The notes beneath the pieces were generated by a model, which searched no databases, was not told where the DNA came from, and saw only the letters and a list, made by a program, of their open reading frames with translations. 64,000 nt of DNA. It comes from Natrarchaeobius oligotrophus. Lineage in GTDB: Archaea > Halobacteriota > Halobacteria > Halobacteriales > Natrialbaceae. Positions 52,754-60,507 of the stretch are shown here, piece by piece. The stretch is taken from contig NZ_REFZ01000004.1 in the NCBI RefSeq assembly GCF_003841465.1, forward strand, positions 62,001 to 126,000, written 5' to 3'. The position numbers and the translations under genes were made by a program. How positions within the stretch are numbered: position 1 is the stretch's first letter; each line of letters starts with the position of its first letter.

Positions 52754-52983
52754 CGATCCAGGCCGCCCGCGCGCTGTGCGCTCACGCGTTCGATTCGAAA
52801 CTTGCCGTTCGGGTGCGTCTCCTGGGCGGTCCGCTGGCCCTCCTGTCGGCGTCCCGAGTCACGACTCGCGGTCGGCCCACCGCCCCGTCTCGAGGGACGG
52901 GTTCGCACGCGCTCCCGATCGAACTGTACATCGAGCGGATTGGTTGCGTCCCACATCATCACACGGGGCCGTTCGCTTTCCAT
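52750..52983 (-). CDS. Small basic protein coupled to the Lrp-like regulator (77 residues)
   Basis: Starts at the ATG complementary to 52981-52983 and ends in a TGA that overlaps the regulator's ATG. The N-terminal half (RVMMWDATNPLDVQFDRERVRTRP) looks like a short conserved haloarchaeal motif; the rest is Arg/Gln/Gly-rich. The family is not recognised. The four-base coupling is the main support. Confidence 0.45.
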   Translation of the reverse strand: MESERPRVMMWDATNPLDVQFDRERVRTRPSRRGGGPTASRDSGRRQEGQRTAQETHPNGKFRIERVSAQRAGGLDR

Positions 52984-53121
52984 TGTAAAGGGAGTTCGGT
53001 CTATTCCGGTGGGATGGGACGTAATTCGTGTACGGGATTCGACGAACAATCCTGGTCCGCACCCACGACTCCGTTCGCAACTGGTATCGCTGTGATCTCG
53101 CCCACCAGTTCCGATAGACAC

Positions 53122-53148
53122 TTTTATTATTTTAACTAACTAATAAAA
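53122..53148. promoter_or_regulatory. AT-rich inverted repeat upstream of the PQQ-repeat gene
   Basis: TTTTATTA (53122-53129) and TAATAAAA (53141-53148) form a perfect 8-bp inverted repeat around an 11-bp spacer containing ACTAAC. It lies 11 bp before the ATG at 53159 and overlaps the expected TATA position, so a protein bound here would block or shape transcription. Confidence 0.45.
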
Positions 53149-53158
53149 CGTATATTAA

Positions 53159-54355
53159 ATGGGAGACAACGGCAGGAACCGACGAGGAACTCGACGCGAG
53201 TGGCTGACCCTCTGTGGCAGTGTGACGGCCGGAACGGCGGTACTCGCAGGCTGTGCGGACGAGGACGAACACGCCGCAGACGAAGCCGACGGGGCGACCG
53301 ACGGAACGTCGCGTTCGTCCGGCGATTGGCCGATGTTCGGTGCAGACCGCCAGAACACCGGCTATCAACCCCACGCGAACGGTCCAACCGACGACGTCAG
53401 CGTCCGCTGGCGACTCGAGGGTGGCGATCAGTTTAATTCAAGCCCTGCAGTTATTGATGGGACTGTTTATGCAGCGTGCTGGGACGAAAACTTGTATGCG
53501 GTTAATAGCTTGACTGGCGAAATTGAATGGGAAGAAGAAGTTGGTCTTGTTTCATCACCACCTTGTGTTTCCAAGAATATTATTTACGTATCTACATCTG
53601 ATGGGGAGTTATGTGGTTTTAATACGAAGAATGGGGAGCACATGTGGGAAGAAGAATTAAATTATACAATAAAGCATCCTGTCCCAGTAGATGAAACGAT
53701 CTACATACTTGCTTCTGGACGACTTATAAGCAGTGCACGTCACTCTGACGAGTCGACAATTCTCTTAGAAGACCTAGGGGGTGTACCAGAAGCTCCTGCA
53801 ATCAGGGGAAGCAACCTTTTTACGGGCGATCGTGAATCAGCTCTTATTTACAACATTAAAAGCGATGAGATTGAATATCGGTTTGAAAATGAAAGTGGAG
53901 AACGTATGTATGACCACTCTCCTACCGTAGTTGACGATTCAATTTATATCTCTGGTTCTGATTCTGCAGTCTACGCTTTTGACATACTAAATAAACAAAT
54001 CAAGTGGAAATATGTCGTGGATGGTCGTACACCAACTGCACCGTCTGTAGCAAACGGATCTGTTTATTTTGGCAGTTGGAACAATTACCTGTACTCGGTT
54101 GACACTGAATCTGGTAAAATGAACTGGAAATTTGATGCTAAGACTATCTTATCAGAAAAACCTACTGTAACAGATACAACAGTTTACATAACTGCAGAAG
54201 ATACTCTTTATGCTGTTGACGTAGATTCCGGCCAAGAACAATGGTCGTTTGTTACTACTGGAGAATCAACTATTACAGACAGCCCAGTTGTGGCTGAAGA
54301 TGTTGTTTACATATCTTCTCGAAACAATACCCTCTATGCACTTGAGGGGGCCTAA
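53159..54355 (+). CDS. PQQ-like beta-propeller lipoprotein (base composition changes inside the gene)
   Basis: A 398-residue protein. The N-terminus has a twin-arginine lipoprotein signal: RRGTRREWLTLCGSV and the lipobox LAGC at about residues 33-36. An acidic linker and WPMFGADRQNTGYQPHANGP lead into a repeated beta-propeller (units such as GTVYAACWDENLYAVNSLTGEIEWEEEVG), typical of PQQ/YrvV-like repeat proteins anchored outside the cell. Up to about 53430 the gene is GC-rich like its neighbours; beyond this it is AT-rich with A/T third positions to the stop. The protein frame is intact, so the gene is a mosaic, not broken. Confidence 0.88.
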   Translation: MGDNGRNRRGTRREWLTLCGSVTAGTAVLAGCADEDEHAADEADGATDGTSRSSGDWPMFGADRQNTGYQPHANGPTDDVSVRWRLEGGDQFNSSPAVIDGTVYAACWDENLYAVNSLTGEIEWEEEVGLVSSPPCVSKNIIYVSTSDGELCGFNTKNGEHMWEEELNYTIKHPVPVDETIYILASGRLISSARHSDESTILLEDLGGVPEAPAIRGSNLFTGDRESALIYNIKSDEIEYRFENESGERMYDHSPTVVDDSIYISGSDSAVYAFDILNKQIKWKYVVDGRTPTAPSVANGSVYFGSWNNYLYSVDTESGKMNWKFDAKTILSEKPTVTDTTVYITAEDTLYAVDVDSGQEQWSFVTTGESTITDSPVVAEDVVYISSRNNTLYALEGA

Positions 54356-54383
54356 ATATCAACGAAATTGTGTTAATTAGCAC

Positions 54384-57300
54384 TCAATTAGTTGCATATT
54401 CTGGTCCTGCCTCGGGCCATCCCTGGGATTCCTCCGCCCAGTCTCCCGTTCGGTCACCGACGCCGAGTCGCTGCGGCGGGACGACGACGATCACGAGCGT
54501 CTGAGACTCGAACGAGATCGGCCGCGTGGAACCGAGACGATTCCCCTCGAGCGAGACCGCTCCAGCTTCGCGAACGTACCGTTCTCCCGCAGTTGCTGTC
54601 GGCGTTCCCGCGTTCGACTCGAGTTCGAATCTCGCGTACTCGCCTTTGACCTCGACGTCCCAGACGTTCGTCGTGGCAACCCACCCGCTCGGAAGCGGAA
54701 CGAGTGGCATCCCTGCCGGAATGCGGTTCGGAGACAGGTCGAACTCTCCACCTTCGTCGAGCATCCCGCTTTCGTTATTTCGCAGCCACTCGTGTTCGAG
54801 ATCGCTTTCGTCGATCGTTTCGTTCACTCGCTGGGCGACGATCTCTTCGGTCCGTTCCTCGAGTTCGTCTCGAAGACTCTCGTTCAAATAATCAACGTAA
54901 TCTGGATCGAAATCATCAACAGTCGATTCATTTACTGCTTCACTCAGCGCGTAACGGACACTAACGGCAGCAGATTGTTTGAATATGTCCTCATTCATAT
55001 ATGGCTGTTTTCCATGATTCTCTACTTTGATCTCTTCATACACATACTGCTCGACATAATCAATACCATCGCCACTTCCCAGCATTGCTGCCTGCTGTCC
55101 AGATGTTCCATCTCCAATATTGTTTATTCCTTCATTTATGAGTGATTCAATTTCCCCTTCATCAAGATTCAAATCATTATTTGGTTCATTGACTCTACTA
55201 GCTGTTTCACCGTCCAAATTATTGATTCTTTGATTAACAGCATCCTCGAGATCCTCGTACACCGCATCGGAGTCGACCAGTTGCTCGCCTTCTTCCTCGA
55301 GTAGGACGTCCGCTAACCGCGCGGCCTCGAGGAGTTCGCCCGCCATTCGCAACGTGAGCACGTGATCGTCGCTGGCGTCGAACAGCCAGCTGAGTACGTC
55401 TCCGAGAATGCCGACGTCGAGTTCGCCGTAGGGGATCGCAAACCAGTTGTTGTTCCGTGCGACCATCGGCGTATGCGTCGCGTTGCCGGTCGCCGGCACC
55501 TCCTCCGCTTCGACCGACTCGAGCGAGAGGTAAGTCGGCGATCCGGACGGTGTAACCTCGACTTCGTCGCTATAGGGCGTTTCGATCTCGGCCTGCTGGT
55601 AGTCGGCTCGCCCGCCGGCGACTTCACGGGTGAAGTCGGTCAGCCCCTCGAGAGCGCCGTCGACGTCGTCCGTAACGCCGAGTTCGACGTCGATGCGGTC
55701 GTCGAGTTCGTCCTGTACCAGCCTGGTGGTCTCGCTGGTCGTCTCGAGCTGTCCGTTCACGTTGTCGATGTAGTTCTGACGCGCCTCCACGCGAGCTTTG
55801 TCCGCCGCGGTCGGATACCGATCGGACACGCCGTAGTAGACGAGCTGTTCGTCAACTTCCTCGTTCAACTCCCCGAACGGATCTCCCGTCAGCAACTCCC
55901 CGTCGTCGAAGGTAACGTCGTCGGCCTCCTCCTGTAACTGCGTGCGGACGAAGTAGAGATCGAGCGCGATCGCTGCTGCGATCAACTCGTTCGGCGGATC
56001 CGTCTCGAGCGTCGCCCGGTCTTCGTCGGCGACGGCGAGTTGACGCCGAAGCTGCCGTTCGCTAGTGACGTCCTCGGGAGCCGTTATCTGACGCTCGAGC
56101 TGTGTTTCGACGTCGCCATCGGGATCGACCGCGAGCAAGCGTTCGACGCTCTCGTCCGGGAACTGCGCGTAGGTGTCGAGGGGAAGGGGGTCCTCGAGGA
56201 GGCCGTCCCAGGCGTCGTCACCGTCGAAAAATTCGTCGGGTAAGCTGGTTGGCCACTCGTCGTCGACCGCCTCGTCGTAGCCGCCGTCGATTCCCCGGTA
56301 TTCGATTGCGTCTCGATCCGTATGACGTGCGTTCACTTCGATTTCGGTTTCGTACGTCGACGCCGACCGACGCGTTCGGGTAACCGGCGAACTCACGTCC
56401 TCCGGACCGTCGTAGCTCCAGCGAAGACTGCGCTCGTGATCGTGGCGGACCGTCGCAGTTGCAGAGAGGTACGTCGTCTCCCGCTCGGCCGTATCCGGAT
56501 CGTCCTCATCGACCGACACGTCGACGGTCGTCTCGGTGTGCAGGTCGTTTCTCGTTCTCGTCCAGTTACTCGAATCACGGAGTCCGGACGGTTGCCTGCT
56601 ACTGGGTCTGTTCGTTCGATCCGTGCCGCGCTCGAGCGTCGCTCGCGTCTCGACGCTGTGGACGTCGTCGATGACGTCGTGAACGTCCAACTCCGTGAGC
56701 GTTTGCGCGTACGCGAGGTCGGCGAACTCGTCGACGGAGATCGTCCGCTCGCTTCCCATTCCCGCTTCCGTTCCCACGGCATCTGCGGCCGACTCCATGA
56801 CGTCCGCCGTATCGACCGGCTCGTCCAGATTCGCGTTCTGGTCGCCGTAGACGTACTCGAGACCGGAGCAGAACGCTTCGGCGTCCGCAACCGCGGGTTC
56901 GTCGCCCGTCTGTCCGTCGTACAGCTCTTCGGCATCCTGTGCGGCGAGACACCCCCACGCGTTTCGCATCACGGCTCGACTGTTCGGATCGGTCGTTCCG
57001 AAGACGGAGTCCTGAACCGAGAAGACGGCGTCGTTCGCCATCACTTCTGCGTGGCGATTCGCGATCACCTCCGAAAGTGGCGCACCACCCCACTGTGCGA
57101 TGCCGCGGGCCCAGGCGAGCGGATAGATTCGTGCCGCGTACTGCTGTCCGAGTCCGTTCACACTCGTCGGATCGTCCAGCCCGCCCTCGACGATCCCGGT
57201 GTTCAGCTGCCGTTCGTACTCGCGAGTCAGCTGGTGAAGGACGAAGACGTTGGTTCCGACCGTCACCGTCACGTCGTCGGTCCGGGAAGCGATTTCCCGA

Positions 57301-57941
57301 CCGTTCCGTCTGACCGTCAACTCGACGTTTTCGATCGTCACCTCGAGCTGTCCGGGCTCGAGGTCGTTCGTCGGATCGATCCCTGGTCGCAGACGAACGC
57401 GGTCGATCGCGTCGGTCGCCGACGTCGTATTCTCTTCGAGCGGCGGAACGGAAACGTTCGTCGTCGTGTCCTCTCGGAAGGGACCGTCTAGATGACCGAG
57501 GTCCGTTTCGACTGCCGCGTAGATACGCAGTTTCAGATACCGTTCGAACGCCCTGTCCGGGTCGACGTCTGCGTCGTCGGCTTCCGGAAGCTCGCGAGTC
57601 CAGGCGGGGTCCTCGGTCTCGTCGACGTTCGCCACCGCAACGCCCCACGGATGGTCCGCGTCGGCTACCAGTAGCGGCTCTCGTGCTGCCTCCGCCGCCG
57701 CGTCGGCGACGGCGTTTCGGACGACCGTTTGCGTCGTCGCGGCGGTCCGATCCATCGCGAGCGAGGCGTCGACGGTTGGTTCGGGGGCCACTCTCGACTG
57801 GAGAAGTGTAACGGACGTGATGCTCGTCACGAGCAACAGAACGCCGACGAGGGCGAACGGTATTCGCGCTCGCTCGTCGAGCGACACCGACACCGTCGAT
57901 GGTCGAGACGCCAACGTTCGTTTGTTCGCCGGGCGCGTCAT
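54384..57941 (-). CDS. Large pilus-operon protein (DUF7286-like), membrane-anchored
   Basis: About 1185 residues. A short basic N-terminus is followed by one membrane segment (RIPFALVGVLLLVTSITSVTLLQ, about residues 29-50) and a very large extracytoplasmic region with long acidic helices and repeated R-L/Y-A pairs. It matches from memory the large protein of haloarchaeal pilus/Tad-like operons annotated DUF7286. The ATG at 57941 overlaps the upstream stop as ATGA. Roughly residues 900-1018 are encoded by a markedly AT-rich patch (54886-55245). The gene is the last of the operon and converges on the PQQ gene with a 28-bp gap. Confidence 0.75.
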   Translation of the reverse strand: MTRPANKRTLASRPSTVSVSLDERARIPFALVGVLLLVTSITSVTLLQSRVAPEPTVDASLAMDRTAATTQTVVRNAVADAAAEAAREPLLVADADHPWGVAVANVDETEDPAWTRELPEADDADVDPDRAFERYLKLRIYAAVETDLGHLDGPFREDTTTNVSVPPLEENTTSATDAIDRVRLRPGIDPTNDLEPGQLEVTIENVELTVRRNGREIASRTDDVTVTVGTNVFVLHQLTREYERQLNTGIVEGGLDDPTSVNGLGQQYAARIYPLAWARGIAQWGGAPLSEVIANRHAEVMANDAVFSVQDSVFGTTDPNSRAVMRNAWGCLAAQDAEELYDGQTGDEPAVADAEAFCSGLEYVYGDQNANLDEPVDTADVMESAADAVGTEAGMGSERTISVDEFADLAYAQTLTELDVHDVIDDVHSVETRATLERGTDRTNRPSSRQPSGLRDSSNWTRTRNDLHTETTVDVSVDEDDPDTAERETTYLSATATVRHDHERSLRWSYDGPEDVSSPVTRTRRSASTYETEIEVNARHTDRDAIEYRGIDGGYDEAVDDEWPTSLPDEFFDGDDAWDGLLEDPLPLDTYAQFPDESVERLLAVDPDGDVETQLERQITAPEDVTSERQLRRQLAVADEDRATLETDPPNELIAAAIALDLYFVRTQLQEEADDVTFDDGELLTGDPFGELNEEVDEQLVYYGVSDRYPTAADKARVEARQNYIDNVNGQLETTSETTRLVQDELDDRIDVELGVTDDVDGALEGLTDFTREVAGGRADYQQAEIETPYSDEVEVTPSGSPTYLSLESVEAEEVPATGNATHTPMVARNNNWFAIPYGELDVGILGDVLSWLFDASDDHVLTLRMAGELLEAARLADVLLEEEGEQLVDSDAVYEDLEDAVNQRINNLDGETASRVNEPNNDLNLDEGEIESLINEGINNIGDGTSGQQAAMLGSGDGIDYVEQYVYEEIKVENHGKQPYMNEDIFKQSAAVSVRYALSEAVNESTVDDFDPDYVDYLNESLRDELEERTEEIVAQRVNETIDESDLEHEWLRNNESGMLDEGGEFDLSPNRIPAGMPLVPLPSGWVATTNVWDVEVKGEYARFELESNAGTPTATAGERYVREAGAVSLEGNRLGSTRPISFESQTLVIVVVPPQRLGVGDRTGDWAEESQGWPEAGPEYATN
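54886..55245. other. AT-rich patch inside the DUF7286-like gene
   Basis: About 360 bp in which the coding sequence switches to A/T-ending codons and Asn/Ile/Lys-rich protein (for example NEPNNDLNLDEGEIESLI), with a return to GC-rich sequence on both sides. The reading frame is unbroken. It lies about 0.5 kb from the AT-rich two-thirds of the PQQ gene. Confidence 0.7.
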
Positions 57942-58987
57942 TCGTCCCACACCCGGACGGTAATCGTTACTTCGTCCGTCGCGACGGTCGACGTGAGCCA
58001 CTCGTCGGCGGTGGCCGAGATGGCCGCTTCGCCGGTCGTATCCTCACTCTCGAGTTCGGCGTCGGTCGTCTCGTCGAACGTCTCCTCGAGATCCGCGGCA
58101 ATCACGTCGCTCACGTTCTCGGACAGAATTTCGTTGGCTCCATCGACGTCGACGGCCGTCCTGTTCAGGTACTCGCGTTCGACCTCCGCGTCGACGCCGA
58201 GAACGTCGCTCCACCGGCGGTACTCGTACAGGATCAGCGATCTGTCGAGCCCGTCTCCCTGCAGCGCCATCGTCGTCGATTCCGTCGGGAACTGTCCGTC
58301 GAGGATCGCCTCGGCGATCGGATCTGCCGCCCGATCGAAACTCCCGTTTTCGACGTCGTACGTGCCCTCGAGCTCGTCGTCCGGGGTTTCCGGAAACCCG
58401 CTCGCGACCGTGAACGTGACGGTGCTCACGTCCGCGTCCGCCGGTGGTCGATCGCCGGCGGCGGTTTCTCCCCGAATCGACGCGGATTCGTACGGCTCCC
58501 AGCGTGCGATGACGTGAATGTGGTCGTGGGCACCGATCAGCTCGCTCCGGACGTTCGCGTCGACAGCCTCTCGAAACTCGACGCCGACTTCGGAGAACGG
58601 ATCACCGTCGATTCCGGCGTCGCTGATCGCGGCCGCTCCCAGAAGTTGTGCAAGCGGACCGTGATGGACGCGATCGTATCGATCGGCATCGTACGTCGCG
58701 TCGTCGAAGACGCCAGTGTCGTCTCGACGCTCGACGGATTGGATCGAGTACTCGACCGTCGTCGTCGACGTCGCGAGCGTCTGTGCGGTTTCGTCGGCGA
58801 TCGTCGGATCGTGTCGATCCAGATCTGCGGCGAGAAAGACGGTGATCACCGCGATCGACGCGGTGATCAGGAGCAAACAGAGCGAGACGTCGACGACGGT
58901 ACTGATACCACGGCGATCTGGTCCCCGAATCGACGGTTCCCGCGTGGCGGTCGCCTTCGCAGAATCGGCCGTTCCCGATCCGATCAT
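57938..58987 (-). CDS. Pilus-operon membrane protein (DUF7284-like)
   Basis: A 349-residue protein. DRRGISTVVDVSLCLLLITASIAVITVFLAADLDRHD near residues 24-60 is a single N-terminal hydrophobic helix after a basic stretch, like a type IV pilin or TadE-type anchor. The rest is an external acidic domain. ATGA overlaps join it to the genes on both sides. The family match is from memory; a pilus-assembly or minor-pilin role is inferred. Confidence 0.75.
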   Translation of the reverse strand: MIGSGTADSAKATATREPSIRGPDRRGISTVVDVSLCLLLITASIAVITVFLAADLDRHDPTIADETAQTLATSTTTVEYSIQSVERRDDTGVFDDATYDADRYDRVHHGPLAQLLGAAAISDAGIDGDPFSEVGVEFREAVDANVRSELIGAHDHIHVIARWEPYESASIRGETAAGDRPPADADVSTVTFTVASGFPETPDDELEGTYDVENGSFDRAADPIAEAILDGQFPTESTTMALQGDGLDRSLILYEYRRWSDVLGVDAEVEREYLNRTAVDVDGANEILSENVSDVIAADLEETFDETTDAELESEDTTGEAAISATADEWLTSTVATDEVTITVRVWDE

Positions 58988-59457
58988 TCCCGCCAGACCT
59001 CCACGTGAAGCGTTCCGCCCCGGACCTCGCCGGCGGGATCCCGATCGAGCTGGACGCCGATCGACCGGCTCGCCGTCGCGGTTCGATCGGGTCGATCCAC
59101 GTCCGACCCGTCGTACCGAACGTCGTTCGAGGGATCGACGAGGACGCTGTCGACCGTGATCTCTCGCCCGTCGTCCGTCACCGTCGTGACCGCGACGACG
59201 GTAGTGTACCCCTCCGGAGATCGGACGCCGTCGTGGAGGTCGCGTCGATCACGGTTTTCGTGGTAGACGCCGTCGCTTCCGGCACCGTTCCAGACCCGCT
59301 CGAGCGTCGCGTCCGCGGGATCGCGATCGGTGACGCCCGGATAGAGGTCCGAGAGGACGCCCACGTAGAGGACGACGGCCGAACAGACGAGTGCCACTGC
59401 GACGAGCGCCGCGAGCGGCTCCGTCTGACACCTACTGCGCGACCACGAGCGTGACAC
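58984..59457 (-). CDS. Pilus-operon membrane protein (DUF7285-like, TadE-type anchor)
   Basis: A 157-residue protein from the GTG complementary to 59455-59457. The N-terminal segment QTEPLAALVAVALVCSAVVLYVGVLSDLYPG has the pilin/TadE-like helix with its conserved Glu. The external domain follows, ending RGGTLHVEVWRE. Its start lies 26 bp inside the end of the DUF7283-like gene, and its stop overlaps the DUF7284-like start. A longer upstream frame is Ser/Arg-rich and not genuine. Confidence 0.72.
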   Translation of the reverse strand: MSRSWSRSRCQTEPLAALVAVALVCSAVVLYVGVLSDLYPGVTDRDPADATLERVWNGAGSDGVYHENRDRRDLHDGVRSPEGYTTVVAVTTVTDDGREITVDSVLVDPSNDVRYDGSDVDRPDRTATASRSIGVQLDRDPAGEVRGGTLHVEVWRE

Positions 59458-60373
59458 GGTACTCCCCCGTTTTCGGATCAGTTTCGATCTGACGACTGTT
59501 CTCGGCCAGTTCGACACTGTCACGGCTATCCCGGCCATCACAGAGGACGACCCGTTCGCGATACTCGGTGACGTTTTCGACGGCACAGGTCGGCCCGTCG
59601 TCGACGCCGACGTCGACGGAGATCGGCAGCTGGAGCGCCTCGCGTCCGTCGAACTCGAGTTCGGCAGAGTCGGTTCCGTGGCGGAACCGGGTTTCCGCTT
59701 CGTGTGTCGTCTCCGCCGGGAGACCGTACGAGACGCCGCGTGCTGAAACCACCGCGTCGACGTCATGTTCGTCTCCGTCGTACTCGATGCGCACCGAGGT
59801 CGCGTGGTGTTCGGTCGGCTCCTCGTGGTCTTCCCAGTCACCGAGGACGTCCGTCACTTCGGCCGTGATTCGCGGCCCTGGCTCCGACCTCTCGGGAGCG
59901 ATCCGGAGCGTGCGAACGACCAGTCGATCGCCGGCGGGGTGCCATTCGCCATCGGCGGTAGCGTGTGCGTCCGTGATGCGGTCGACGAACTCGGCGGTCG
60001 CGTCAACGTTCTCTCGGTCTAGTTCCGCCCGGAACGCTTCGTCGAACGGCTTCCCGAGCGCGACGTTCTCGAGACGCTCGTCGTCCGTGACCAACACGAC
60101 CGATCCGTGGGTTAGACTCGAGTGGGTGTGGCCGTGCTCGTTTCGCAACTCGAGCGTTTTTCCATCCCGGAAGCGGAGTTCCTCGGCGTCGTGCTGGTGG
60201 CTGGCGCTTGCTTCGGAGGGACTCCCCGCGACCCTGTCGATCGTGTTTATCGCGCCAGTCGCGTCGGGCGGCGGTCCAGTCGGAAGTCCGAGAACGACGC
60301 CCGCAACGACGATGCTGACCGCCGAGACGCCGATCCAGACGTACCACGCGTCGATCGGGGCTTCCAGATCCAT
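59432..60373 (-). CDS. Pilus-operon membrane protein (DUF7283-like)
   Basis: A 313-residue protein starting MDLEAPIDAWYVWIGVSAVSIVVAGVVLGLP, a single N-terminal membrane helix after a very short cytoplasmic tail. An acidic external domain of beta character follows, ending EYRVTLVVAQ. It matches from memory the DUF7283 proteins of haloarchaeal pilus operons. It follows the TadC-like gene after 134 bp containing repeat copy B. Confidence 0.75.
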   Translation of the reverse strand: MDLEAPIDAWYVWIGVSAVSIVVAGVVLGLPTGPPPDATGAINTIDRVAGSPSEASASHQHDAEELRFRDGKTLELRNEHGHTHSSLTHGSVVLVTDDERLENVALGKPFDEAFRAELDRENVDATAEFVDRITDAHATADGEWHPAGDRLVVRTLRIAPERSEPGPRITAEVTDVLGDWEDHEEPTEHHATSVRIEYDGDEHDVDAVVSARGVSYGLPAETTHEAETRFRHGTDSAELEFDGREALQLPISVDVGVDDGPTCAVENVTEYRERVVLCDGRDSRDSVELAENSRQIETDPKTGEYRVTLVVAQ

Positions 60374-60419
60374 GCCCGCGGTTGCCTCGTCATGGTATTT
60401 AAACGGTGGAACGGGTTTT

Positions 60420-60507
60420 CGCCGGAGTCCGTAGTTTTCCCGCGACGAACCGAGACACGGCGTCGAGGGACGGGTTTCGAAACCCTCGGTTGGCTACGAT
60501 AATTCCA
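60420..60507 (+). repeat. Dispersed intergenic repeat, copy B
   Basis: Partner of the repeat at 39578-39665, same orientation relative to the window. It occupies most of the gap between the DUF7283-like gene and the TadC-like gene, ending at the TadC-like stop codon. It carries the palindrome GGGTTTCGAAACCC, where copy A has a matching hairpin with compensating changes. Confidence 0.65.
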
